From Acanthaster planci (taxonomy: Eukaryota > Echinodermata > Asteroidea > Valvatida > Acanthasteridae), in contig NW_019091597.1 in the NCBI RefSeq assembly GCF_001949145.1, positions 89,030-131,388 of the forward strand: a DNA stretch of 42,359 nt, in the 5' to 3' direction. The notes beneath the pieces were generated by a model. That model was not told where the DNA came from and did no database searches. It saw only the letters and a list, made by a program, of their open reading frames with translations. Within the stretch, counting starts at the first letter, position 1. Each line of letters opens with the position of its first letter. Positions 10,231-20,259 of the stretch are shown piece after piece. A program made the position numbers and the translations under genes.

Positions 10231-10720
10231 AGCTGTTAGGAGCCAGACAGCTGGAGGGAGATCAGATAGCTCTAGGATCCTCTCAACTGGAGCAGTAGCC
10301 AATTGTTACTTGGTGACAGTTCTCTTTGGAGATATCCCCTTGGATGCTCTGCTAGACACAGGGTCTACAGTGATGACTATTACAGATAAGTGTTACGATA
10401 CAGCCTTCAAGGGGATGGGTTATAAACTTCGTGACATACCATGAAATTTCCAATGTCAATCTGAGAATAGAGTTGACATTCCTCATCTTGGCTACATTGA
10501 GGTTGACCTCACTGCCTTGAAGACCTGATCCCCTCATGTTAATTTTAATGGATCTGGAGACCTCGGGTGCACCACGAACCCCAGCAATCCTGGATATGAA
10601 TATCCTAGGACAGTGTTGGTCATGGCCGATAACCCTGCCTGATCGAAGCTTAACACCTAAAGCAGTTGGGGTCAACAGACGGAACCAACATAGCAATGGG
10701 CAATGACAGCCACAAAGAAG
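10231..10720 (+). pseudogene. gypsy-1 aspartic protease domain
   Basis: The catalytic motif is visible as LLDTGSTVMTIT, with Asp at 10,355-10,357 intact. It is preceded by the beta-strand-like FGDIPLDA and followed by DKCYDTAFKGMGY, the usual Ty3/gypsy protease layout. Reading is interrupted shortly after by stops (near 10,440 and 10,525). A retroviral-type protease dimer would process Gag-Pol. Although the active site survives, the frame around it does not. Confidence 0.7.
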
Positions 10721-11336
10721 TGCCTACAGTTCCAGATGACTGCCAGTCCCATTAGTCATGCTTATCTTCCTCAAGACAAGAGTCCAGTGATACTAGCCAG
10801 ACAAGTAGCAGTTCTGTATGTATCAGCTTGACCAGGGCCAGATCATATGGAGTACAAAGCCATTTTGGAGCCAGATGAGTACTGAGACGTGCTGACATCA
10901 CTTGGGCTAGGTCCATGTTGTGGCAGGTAAGTTTGTGGTAGTGTTGACAAATGAGACCAAATTTGATGTTACCCTGCCTGCTCATGTCTGCCTTGGTACC
11001 TTGTATCATACAGATGAAGTCTGTCTAAGCAAAGGAAAGAAAACAATGAATATCCCGACCCAACCGCCTGTTGCCCAAGCAGCTACTGTAACTGCTTCAC
11101 AGACCGAAGCCATTGCTGGTGAGGTAGACATGGGAGAAGGACTGTAACAGGAGTTGAGAACACAATTCTTCGATCTCCTGAAAACTTATTTCATAAACAT
11201 GACAGGGACTAAGGGTACTTTGATTCCATCAGACACAACATTGATATGGGGGATGCCTTTCCTATCAAGCAATGTTATCGGTCAATCAGCTACGATCCTT
11301 TCTGGGGTTTGCAGGTTTCTTCAGCAAGTTCGTGAG
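10721..11336 (+). pseudogene. gypsy-1 linker and RT thumb; RT core deleted
   Basis: Around 11,250-11,275 the sequence encodes GDAFPIKQ, the conserved stretch just before RT. Only a few codons later (11,283-11,333) it encodes QLRSFLGFAGFFSKFV, the conserved segment at the end of RT. The fingers and palm, including the YxDD box, are missing. This points to an internal deletion of roughly 0.5 kb inferred from family layout. The segment is then cut by the 847-bp TA-flanked element, and pol resumes at 12,188. Confidence 0.7.
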
Positions 11337-11338
11337 TA

Positions 11339-12185
11339 GCCTTTGATCAAGGCACGGCGAAATGGATCGTTGCTCAAGAGCAAGGAGCTGGAGGAGACTA
11401 GTTTAAGTACCAAACCAATGCATGAAGAAAGACTACATGACGAACCGCACATCCGCCCTGCATGCCTTTAGAGTTCTACCCCACGCTTATGTTTTTCTTC
11501 ACATTTGCTACCGTTTCGGTAGCAGATACGATATATGCGTATGCATTAAGTCTCCACCAATCAAAACAACTACCTCTGTTGTGGGATTACATCATGTATG
11601 TATGAATTATTCATCATTACAATGGACGCGTGTATTCAACATGGCGTCTTTTCCAGCAGTGGGGCTCTAGCTGACAATATGTAGCACCGACGCTTGGGAT
11701 TCCGATCAACAAATTGAAAATGCAGTAAATGTTGGCCGTGAAGGCTGTTCTGAAGGGTCAAGACGTATTTGTCAATCTTCCAACTGGATATGGCAAAAGT
11801 TTCATATACCAGGCCGCACAGTTGTGCAAAGACTTCATGGACGTAAGTACCGGTAGCCTAGACAAACTATTGCTAGGCTTACTTAGCCCCCAAAACATGA
11901 TTGGTTCAGAGAAATGTGAATAATTCATCAACATTAGCATATTGTATTATTCAGATCAACCACTGCAAACAAAGCGCCAAAGGTGCTTGTGGCAGAGCGC
12001 ACAGTCCACAACACACACACACCTCGGCTACTGAATGCATATGCATGGTTTATTTCGGCCGTGCATGTGGTTCGTCTTGTAGTCTTTCTTCATGCATTGG
12101 TTTGGTACTTAAAGTAGTCTCCTCCAGCTGCGTTCCTTGTTCTTGAGCGACTATCCATTTCGCTGTGGACACCTTGATTAAAGGC
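11339..12185. mobile_element. 847-bp TIR element, TSD TA, inside gypsy-1 pol
   Basis: The left end (11,339-11,448) and right end (12,069-12,185) are inverted repeats of about 110 bases with a few small indels. Both contain GCGAAATGGAT, GCTGGAGGAGACTA and a perfectly shared TTTAAGTACCAAACCAATGC followed by ATGAAGAAAGACTAC. Outermost sequence is GCCTTT(G/A)ATCAAGG on both, flanked by TA (11,337-11,338 and 12,186-12,187). TA duplication suggests the Tc1/mariner group, though long TIRs and 3-bp TAG readings leave room for others. It interrupts pol between FSKFV and AAPLLKYF. Inside are a 7-bp hairpin (GCTACCG-TTT-CGGTAGC at 11,507-11,523) and a helicase exon. No transposase is visible, so it is non-autonomous. 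Confidence 0.85.
11700..11845 (+). pseudogene. RecQ-like helicase exon captured in the TIR element
   Basis: The encoded peptide contains KAVLKGQDVFVNLPTGYGKS, the start of a RecQ-type superfamily 2 helicase core. The Walker A (motif I) residues PTGYGKS are intact, followed by FIYQAAQLCKDFMD. An in-frame TAA lies at about 11,726, just before the first Met of the open part. The coding homology ends where a consensus donor AC|GTAAGT begins (about 11,843), so it looks like one exon plus the start of an intron. The rest of the helicase is absent. In full proteins this core unwinds DNA using ATP. The piece may be captured host sequence, or a remnant of a transposon that encodes its own helicase. 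Confidence 0.7.
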
Positions 12186-12187
12186 TA

Positions 12188-12447
12188 GTTCATGAAGGGA
12201 TTCTCCAACGCTGCAGCACCCCTCCTTAAGTACTTCCAATGGACCTCTACAAAAGAGGGGAGAAAGAGAAAACTGACAGAAATAACCCTTGATGAACAGC
12301 CCATGCAACTTTCAGACTCAAGCAGAAATTGGTGACAGCCCCAATCCTGAGGTTTCCCAACTTTTCATAGCCATTCACTGATGAGACAGATGCCATTACT
12401 TGTGGGCTAGGGGCAGTGCTCTTGCAGCAACTACCCAACGGAACCAG
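12188..12447 (+). pseudogene. gypsy-1 RT connection and RNase H start
   Basis: After the TA-flanked insertion, pol resumes with AAPLLKYFQW and then, in another frame, LVTAPILRFPNFS, a stop, and PFTDETDAITCGLGAVLLQQ. That is the beginning of a Ty3/gypsy RNase H domain, with the first catalytic Asp in TDETDA. RNase H would remove RNA from the RNA:DNA hybrid. The domain is cut at 12,447 by the Harbinger-like element and continues at 14,759. Confidence 0.75.
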
Positions 12448-14755
12448 CACCTGATTTCACAAAATGCCACAATGCATCGTATCTCGAGTTGCGATGTGTA
12501 AAATATCTCAACTCGTGATGCATTGTGCTATCCATTTCACAAAACTTGCGATACCTTTAATGCATCGCAAGTTCCTCGACAAAGGTTCAAAACCTGCCAC
12601 AAGTTATGATGTCTCTTTGGGTCATCACAACTACACAAGAACATGTTGCAGGATTAAAAACGGTGCTTATGCTCTTGGCAGATTGTGAGGCAAGACAGAC
12701 CCTATGAAGAGAGTGGCTTTTCAGGGATAGGCGCAACTGTTGGATAGTTTAACCAATGACAAGGTTTTCCAAAGCTATCGCTTCACCCGTGAAAGGATTA
12801 ACGGGATAGTACAGCATGTTGGAAACCAAATTCAGCACAATACTCAGGTAAACAAATACATTTTTGTAAACTTGGCAATGCATGAAGAAATGTCTTCCTA
12901 GGCCTATATAAAAAAAGTGCATAAATATATTACCAGGGACAAGGGCATATGTCGAATCAACAGGAGGGGGCAAATATACATTTTGGGAGGGGGAAATTGG
13001 AATTTTGTCACATAGGCCTAACCATTCATCGCCCTTCCGAGGGGGTTATCATTAGGCTACTTTTTCAGGCTTTGTACTGTACATGCTTTTTACAGAAAAG
13101 AAAATAGGAAGGCATAAAATGTTGAAGATCAGTTTGCACTATTCTAGTATTTAGTAGTGCTTGTACTGTATTAATAAAAATGAGTTTTCATAGACAGACT
13201 GTAAATACTGTCTTCAAATGCAGAATTAGTTATTGAACAGAAAAGACGGGGTAGGGGCTGGAATGGATTATTGATAAGTGAAAGGACACATGCTGACAGT
13301 ACATGGCAGGTGAATAATTATGTTAAAAGTCCATCCAAATTTTTGTTGAAGATTTTTTGAAATTAAAACAATTCTTAATGCAGTTTCAATTTTATTACAG
13401 TGCCTGAAAATGCACATGTGTATCCCACATTTATAATTTCTACTTTCGCCATTTTAGGGCACTTTGGAAGTTATGGCACTTAAACAAGACACCTCAACAA
13501 TGAAAACATTTCAATCATCATAATTTGCAGTTTTAAATCTTTTTCGATGATGAAATTTGGATTTTCCAGTGCATGACGATTCTGGTACGACTGACACTTT
13601 CCTAAAGGATCTCTCTTCTTGTAATGACGTCACAAAAGCTGTGCCCTTTAATCGTGGGGAAAAGAACTTGATATGTAACAGAAAGATGCTACTCTTGGCA
13701 AAAAAGTTCAAAGAAACAGAAAGTTAAACAAATGTGTACCCGATGTCTTATTCCATGTCTTAGACTCTTCAACAAGGTAAATATACCCTCTCAATACGAA
13801 TTAATTGTAGAAAATTCTACAATCAAGTTTTCTTTGCTTTCTTATTTAAAAATGTAAAAAAAGAAAAATTCCCACTTACAGTGTAAGAAGGGGTTGAGGA
13901 CAGCTGACACCAGTAACACACTATATATTTGTCTTTTATTGAAACAATAAATATTCAGGGTCAAAATAACAGTTGGCAAGGGACATGTTGAAAATAAATG
14001 TACATGTATTGTGGATACCAAATTAACAAATGCATAAATATTTTTCCCATTTAATGTAAAATTCAGAAATTCAAATACTTTCCTATTAACAGACACTTCA
14101 GAGAAGTTCACTTTCCGCAGTTACTAATTTAACCTCTTCCTGCTGGACGGATACGCTTTATATGCATGACCGGGATCTCCAAACTCGGACAAAGGGAACT
14201 GGGCATTGTAACAAGACTGTATTCGGAACAAAAGACCAGGATGCTGGGCACTACCAACATTTTTTCACTCTCAAAAGTGGTGATAATCCAACCTTGTTTT
14301 AAAACCGTAATTTTCGTCATTACTGGCTGGAAATTGACTCAGTTTAATCCCACAAAACTTGGCAAAGTCTTAAATAGAAATACACAAAGGTGACAATTTT
14401 CATAGCAACAAGCAAATTACACTTACCTACACACTGAGCAGACGACACCACACATGTCTTAGATGAAACAATCCATCTTCCAATCATCTATGTTGTTTAA
14501 CTCCTTGGCACGTTGTTTCCCACAGGCTGTTTTATAGCTTACTTTACAGCCACAGTAAATAGCTGTTGCCTAAAAATAATTAAGCTCGTACTAAAACTTT
14601 TTTTTGCTTAAAGCACAAAATAACGCATCATTCTTGCAACATGTTTTGTGACATGGCCCGCATGATGCATCGCAGTAGTGATGCGTCGTATCATTAAGAC
14701 ACGTTATAGCACTACGATTCATCGTAACTTGAGACAGGTTTTGTGAAATCGGGTA
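12448..14755 (+). mobile_element. 2.3-kb PIF/Harbinger-like element, TSD CAG
   Basis: Ends are inverted: CACCTGATTTCACAAAA at 12,448 and the inverse of TACCCGATTTCACAAAA ending at 14,755. CAG flanks both sides (12,445-12,447; 14,756-14,758). Removing the element and one CAG brings the two halves of the gypsy RNase H together at the conserved GT..VIA position, which supports these boundaries. Both subterminal regions are rich in TGCATCG-type words on both strands, plausible transposase binding sites. The interior holds one HARBI1-like exon; the rest (12,850-14,580) is AT-rich with no DDE domain found. A 3-bp duplication fits PIF/Harbinger, but CAG departs from the usual TWA target. Confidence 0.75.
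12700..12847 (+). pseudogene. HARBI1-like transposase, N-terminal exon remnant
   Basis: The sequence reads FRDRRN in one frame and, after a one-base frame change near 12,736, LLDSLTNDKVFQSYRFTRER. That matches the N-terminal pattern of HARBI1/PIF transposases: a basic FRDR segment, a short acidic stretch, then YRF.R..I. It ends at NTQ with a splice-donor-like CAG|GTAAAC at 12,847/12,848. The catalytic DDE part was not found in the rest of the element. In intact family members this region precedes the nuclease domain that cuts at target sites. Assignment rests on pattern recognition over about 45 residues. Confidence 0.6.
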
Positions 14756-14758
14756 CAG

Positions 14759-15175
14759 GGCTGTTATAGCATGCCCAATGGACACTTATGCAAGGCTGAG
14801 AGGAACAAGAACTAATCGGCGTTTAAGCTTAAGCTTCTGGCCATCTGGTGGGCTGTCTGTCAGGCTTTCTGTGACTTCCTTATGGGGAACACGTGCATGA
14901 TTGTAAGTGACTCCAGTCCATCAAAGTACCTTGATTGCGGCAACTTGAGTGCACCTGAACTCTGGTGGGATCATCAGCTGTCTTCCTTTGACTTCAAATT
15001 TGAGTATCCCCTTGGAAAGAATAACAGGGCAGCGTATACTCTGTCTCAGCTTAGCAACCATTCTGATGAACCTGCTGACAGTCCAGAAGTTCCAAATGTT
15101 GAAATCTCCTGGGGTGCCATCTCTGGTCCCACCTGTATAGTGTCACCAAATCTGTGTCGTACAGGCAAATGGTAG
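14759..15175 (+). pseudogene. gypsy-1 RNase H, second half
   Basis: Pol resumes with KAERNKN, a stop, and SAFKLKLLAIWWAVCQAF, then FLMGNTCMIVSDSSPSKYL, the RNase H stretch with the third catalytic Asp position (SDSSP in place of the usual TDNNP). It ends with ELWWDHQLSSFDFKFEYPLG and NNRAAYTLSQL, matching the family's (K/N)..ADALSRL end. The open part runs 14,882-15,175. One conserved Asp near the end reads Tyr (AYTLSQL). Together with 12,188-12,447 this makes one domain split by the Harbinger-like insertion. Confidence 0.8.
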
Positions 15176-16560
15176 CTGTAGCCTGCCTGGGTATACATCA
15201 TCTCAGCTGCAACAACTTCAGCTCGAAGATGTCCTGAGAAAGGTATGTATCTTCAAGGGGACAGAAACCTACCAGGTATGAAAGGACTTAAGGAGATGTA
15301 TGAGGTCCTTAAAATTTTGAACACTGGGGCCAACTCTACTTAAAGGAAGGAGTACTTTTTCGCCAATGGAAGTACCCTGATGGGTCAGAGGGTGAATGCC
15401 TGGTTGTGCTAGCAGTACTCACAGATGTAGTACTTCACTGTCTTCATGATAACGCTTGGCACTTTGAAGCTAAATGGTCTTTGAAGTAGATAAGGCCCCT
15501 CTTTTTCTAGCTCAGGATTGAGGCAACTGTCAAGCAGTGGTGAGAGCAGTGCAGAGGATGAGCTTTAGCTAAACCACCCAACTGACACACCACAGGCTTC
15601 TTGGGTACACTCTGTGCCACCGCCCCATCGAAAGTTGCTTACATTAGACATTACTATATTGGAGCCTTCATCAGACGGATACAAGAACGTCCTGAAGCTT
15701 AAAGATGTTTTGACCAAGTGCACTTGGGTGGTGCCTACCAGGAATCAGCATGCTGAAACTGTGGCAAAAGCCTTAGTCAAACATGTCATAATTCCCAATT
15801 TGGAGCACACCTTCAGCTACACTCGGACAACGGGAAATGCTTCAAGGCTTCAGTGGTTGGAAATTGCATGCTCTTTACGGTATTGGTCGCTCTTACACCA
15901 CCCCCATCATCCCCACGGGACCGGGCAGTGTGAATGGCTCAGAAGAACACTCTCCTCATGATGAGGAGAACAATCTCCTCATCATGCTTCCTGCTGCAAA
16001 GAAAGCCAGGTGGACAGACAGCCTTTCACACCTGGTCTCACTGTACATCAATACAACTCACTCCTCAACTGGTTACGAAACGGCATATCTGACGTCTGGA
16101 CATACAGCACTATTGCCTCAGTATCTGTTGTTAGGGGTAGACCATCTTTGAGAGCATTGAGAGACCCCTCATCTCTATGTGCAGAAGTACTCCGGACAGA
16201 TGGAGAAGGCCTGGGAGAGATACCCACTGCAAACCTGGAGCAGAATGCAAGGACATCTTTGAGCAACCCCTCAAGCAAGGCAAGTATGTGCTTGTTTGAG
16301 AGAGATCACACCAGGGCAGAGCCAATTCATAGCACCATTGGGAACCCAGGCCCTGCATGGTGGTTGGGTGCCCGTACACTGGTCAGCTGGTCTACATGGG
16401 GTCCACAATTCCTCTGGCAAAGAGTTCTCCATAGGATGGAGCTTAAACAAAGCCCCTGGGAAGTACCCAAATGGGGAAAATACTTACCTGGGCACCCAAG
16501 GCTGATGGGGCTGATGCTGCTGCTGCAATTAGCTCCATCGATTATAGATAATTGCCAATA
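15176..16560 (+). pseudogene. gypsy-1 integrase (decayed)
   Basis: The DDE core is recognisable in pieces: LTLDITILEPSSDGYKNVL with the first Asp (about 15,636-15,690), CTWVVPTRNQHAETVAKALV, LHSDNGKCF near 15,820 with the second Asp in another frame, then LYGIGRSYTTPIIPTG near 15,870, the conserved stretch after it. The C-terminal part includes AKKARWTDSLSHLVSLYINT, THSSTGY and a KQGKYVLV segment near 16,280. Integrase would insert the cDNA copy into the host genome. Several frame changes and stops make it non-functional. The zinc-binding N-terminus (15,180-15,500) is too decayed to show its HHCC residues. Confidence 0.75.
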
Positions 16561-17690
16561 ATAACAATATATCAAATTTTTCGAAGAATGTTTTCAAGCT
16601 TAAAACCAATGCCAAACATTTATTGCGGTTTAGCAGCGTACCAATCGGTCCTAGCAATGCACACGATAAGTCTGCTGTAATTTGCAATCTTTTTCAGAGC
16701 ATTTGACAATACCAACAACTTGCAATCAGAACAGTATATTCAAATGCAGAGGCATGCATACTTCAGCCAATCTGTGATCTGAGTGGCCGGCTTCATTGAT
16801 GATGGGCCTCATTTAAATTTCAGTATTTAATCATTGATAGCATCTTTAGGTCACTACCAAGAAAAAAGCACGGGAACTGCATGTGCAGGTTGTGAGGTTA
16901 TCAGTCTAAGTTCAAGGCGTTAGGGATTATTTGAGTCATTGTAGTAGAGTACCATTCAACATGTTTTGGGACTTGCTATGCTAAACAACATGCTGGCCAT
17001 AAAGAGGGGCGCATTCTGCATGATCCAACATCAAGTGCACGGGTCTTGGAGAAAGACTAAATGATTGAAAAAGCAATGAAATCTTACAAAGGGCAAGATT
17101 GGGTGTCTGTGCATAGCTTTTGATTTTTTTTCTCCAGATTTCTATTAAAGATTTAACCTTTATTCATGATCCATTTATGGCAAAATGAAAATAATGTTGA
17201 CCCTTCAAAGGAGCACAAATAATGTTCAGGGCGACTATAAAGGTTAGGGGAGAGGCCTACAGAGGAAATAAACTGCAAAAGATATGCTGTATGACTATAT
17301 GTGTAGCAAAAACATTTTAACAAGAGTGCAAGACTGTGAAGTCGTCAGCAAGACCAGACAGTTGGCAAGATTAGAGAAAGTCGGCAGTGTCAAGATTTAA
17401 TTCATGAAAGGGAAGTCAGAGGTTTATTGGACTGAACACTGTAACAAGTTATTGCCTTTGAATTTCTTGCATGGCCTACATTAAGTACAAATCTAGGAAA
17501 AACTACAAACATTCTTCTTCCACCTTGGACAAAACACTGTCTATTAACAACCACCACTTTATTATAATTCAAATCTTCATTTTTTCATCATATCAGCACT
17601 TTGGATTTATCAATTTCAATGTTAAATTAGTATCATTCATATCAATATCAAAGTAGAATTGATATATCAGATATTGATATATCAAAAGAC
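16561..17690. other. Non-coding stretch between integrase and pol tail
   Basis: About 1.1 kb with no domain. It is AT-rich toward 17,470-17,690 and ends in a palindromic TTGATATATCAGATATTGATATATCAA-like patch (17,658-17,685). It may be another insertion into gypsy-1, since a pol-tail-like segment seems to resume after it, but I could not find matching ends or a target duplication. Confidence 0.45.
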
Positions 17691-18060
17691 CTTATGCTGC
17701 AGTCCTACAAGCTGAAGATGAATGTCCCCAGATGATTCTCCAACAGCTCTTCCACAGCAGAGTGACCCCACTGTCAAGACAGATTGCTCCGTCACAGACA
17801 GAGCTACATGTACCTCACTATTGTCAAACCAACCAGATGAATCTACTCAAGCCTGCCCTTCCAGCACTAGCCAATATGGTCTACAAGATGCATGCGATAC
17901 AGAAACACAAGTGGCCAGTCCGCCCCCAATGTGGATGCAAAGGAGCCTCGCCAACAAACCCAATGATCTAGCCGTGCAACCAAGGGTAAGCCACCAATGA
18001 GGTATCAGTTGAGCGTCATCCAGCTACTCAACAAAGTCAAATGGTTTGTTACAAATGACA
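17691..18060 (+). pseudogene. Possible gypsy-1 C-terminal pol tail
   Basis: A 92-codon frame at 17,722-18,000 encodes a Ser/Thr/Pro/Gln-rich peptide containing STSQYGLQDACD. It resembles the low-complexity tail with an SRYGLR-type motif often seen at the end of gypsy polyproteins. It lies between the integrase and the 3' LTR, the expected place. Similarity is short and the composition permissive, so this is tentative. About 320 bases of unassigned sequence separate it from the LTR. Confidence 0.4.
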
Positions 18061-18384
18061 CTGATACAGAGTGATCAAGCTATTTCGAACTGTTCCACCT
18101 CCTCAGTACTGCTGAGGACGTTCTGAACACTAATGTCATTTCCTGTGTAACCAAACCATTTTACCCTATTTGTTATTAATTACATTAATCTTAATCCAGC
18201 CTGTAAGAAAAATAATGTTAGTATTAAAGTAAGTGGTATTACCTCAGAATCACAACATTTTTGTATTCCTTTGGAAGTTCTATGTCAAGTGAGTAATAAG
18301 ATGCAGCAGTGGTTGGATCTGCTCAATGACATGCTGTGTTTTTTTTTTCTTGTGCCTGTCATCGCCCTCGATGACATATTAATG

Positions 18385-18925
18385 TGGGACAACTGAAGGG
18401 TGGATCAACCCTCATCGGATAATGGTACAGTCCAGCCAAGTGGACAGAGGGTGGACTTTGGTGGGTGTGCTAGTCACTCTGGACAGTGTGCTTTACAGGG
18501 AACAACACATTTTAGCACAGTCTGTCTTCTACCATGGAGGAATGTTCTTATTCCTCCATGCTTCTATCATCTTTTTTCAGGTATATGTTTTCTTTATGTT
18601 TTATTGTTGAGTAGTGAACTAAAGATGGTAGATCATTATCCAGAATCCCTGAGCACACTATAGCTTTGAAATCCCCTTAAAAGTAACAAGGTGTGAAGAT
18701 TACTTGCAGTTTTTATAGTCATTGGCTATTTTGAGGATCATGATAGTCAACCGGTGTTACCTGACTTTTTCTAGTTTTCTGTCCAAGTTATGACATCCTG
18801 CATTTTGACAAGATTCAAGAAATTTATATTCTGTCAACAGGAACGGTTGGATTGTTGTTGAATGTTAATGGCTGAAATTAGTTTCCTTGGTCAATTTTCA
18901 ACTTGGGGCTTGTGTGACCGAATTT
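18385..18925 (+). repeat. 3' LTR of gypsy-1, left half
   Basis: This aligns to 7,545-8,090 of the 5' LTR through CCAGCCAAGT, CAGAGGGTGGACTTT, ATCCAGAATCCCTGAGCACA, AAAAGTAACAAGG.GTGAAGAT and CTGTCCAAGT.ATGACAT. Homology stops at GAATTTC (18,925), where a foldback element begins, and resumes at TTGAAACTATTAATGTCTCT (26,559). Confidence 0.8.
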
Positions 18926-19192
18926 CTCCCCCCACCTAATGTGGGTTGAGTTTGCTACTACATACCTACCAGATTACCAATACTTATGCATTACTTCCTA
19001 GTCCATTACTTCCATTCGCTAAATTCTTGATCACTGATAGTGCACCCTCACTCACCACCCGCAAAGGCGTCAGGCATGTTTGTGCTCTCTTTCAATGCAC
19101 GAAGCGCAGCGAGGCCGTGTGTGAAGGATGGAGGGAGATTGGTAATCTGGTACTATGCAGTAGTAGACACAACCCACATTAGGTGGGGGGAG
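18926..19192. mobile_element. Foldback MITE, family FB-A copy 2
   Basis: The ends CTCCCCCCACCTAATGTGGG (from 18,926) and its exact inverse (ending 19,192) extend to an inverted repeat of about 55 bases, including CTACTAC/GTAGTAG and the ACCAGATTACC stretches. As in copy 1 (3,511-3,803), a third direct copy of the inner arm lies immediately outside, at 19,193-19,235 (GTCTACTGCCTGC then GATTACCAATACAT). The left arm and the following 130 bases are also matched, inverted, at 26,405-26,558, marking the far edge of the nested cluster. Confidence 0.7.
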
Positions 19193-19246
19193 GGTCTACT
19201 GCCTGCAGCCTATGCAGATTACCAATACATAGCACTGACCCTGAGG

Positions 19247-20110
19247 CAGTGTTGTAGTCGAGTACTTTTTTCCGAATACCAAGTAATGCCCAGTACTTTG
19301 ACTGCCGAGTACACAGACAGGGCAAGTACTTTGCCAGCCGAGTACAAGTACTGGTTTCCGAGTACAAGTACTTGCACTTCCAAGTACGAGTACAAGTACA
19401 AGCACTTCTAATTCCGAGTACGAGTACAAGTACTTCTAATTCAAAAGTAGTTTTATCTTAAATTAAAGACTCTAAGACCTGCCACTGTGTAAAAGAAACA
19501 CCGAATGCAGATGACATAGCAACAAGAACAAGTGATCTGGCTAGCAATGTCACGGTCACTACACATGCAGCAGTTGACACAATGTGCACGGCGCCGCGAA
19601 GTCTATTTTCCAGACTCAATTATTCACATGCCTGTGATTTTCTGTATGCTGGGTTTGTTGTTAGAATTTTCAGGTCCAGGAACCAGACTACCAATGCCCA
19701 AGTAAATCGCCATTCTGAAGTACGATAATATAATTTGCATACGTGATTGGTGAAGTACGCGCACAGACGGCGAATGGGTCATATACGTTAATGGTCCCAC
19801 ATTCGGCCTTCTCTTTGTCAGAACCGTATCGAATATTGGGTCATTGGAGTCGATATTTTTGTACCTTATTTTAACGGCAGTGGTAAGTTAATTTAAAGGA
19901 TTTTTTATCAAGTACTGTTGATCGAGTACGAGTCCTTTGATGCTCGAGTACAAATTTTGAATGTCGAGTTCCGAGTATTTTGTAGCCTGAGTACAAGAAC
20001 TGTAGTTCGAGTATGAGTACTTGGATGTCCAAGTTCAAGTACGAGTACTCTGAAAACGGTACTCGAGAAGTACTCGAGTACGAGTACCGAGTACGAGTAC
20101 TACAACACTG
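19247..20110. mobile_element. 864-bp hAT MITE with perfect 8-bp TSD
   Basis: The element begins CAGTGTTGTAGT and ends with its exact inverse ACTACAACACTG. The 8-bp CCCTGAGG flanks both sides (19,239-19,246 and 20,111-20,118). CAG-type ends plus an 8-bp duplication are the standard hAT signature. Both subterminal regions (19,250-19,440 and 19,915-20,105) are arrays of GAGTAC/AAGTAC/GAGTACGAGTAC words, likely transposase binding sites. The middle (19,440-19,900) is non-coding. No transposase is present, so it depends on one supplied from elsewhere. Confidence 0.9.
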
Positions 20111-20259
20111 CCCTGAGGACGGTGTGAAGGCAAGGACTCACTAACCACATCTATGTACCACTGAGAAAGCAAGCAGGTTAATACAAGTATTAATTATACA
20201 TGAGGCACATCATTATGAGGAGAGTACAAACTAACTCACCATGACAAATGTGCGATTGT

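Noticed and set aside
16561-17690. Another bounded transposon between gypsy-1 integrase and pol tail
   Set aside because: Placement would fit an insertion, but no inverted ends or target duplication could be found; left as unassigned non-coding sequence.
19250-20105. Regular GAGTAC-type arrays that look CRISPR-like or microsatellite-like
   Set aside because: There are no spacers, the genome is eukaryotic, and the arrays lie inside a well-bounded hAT element.
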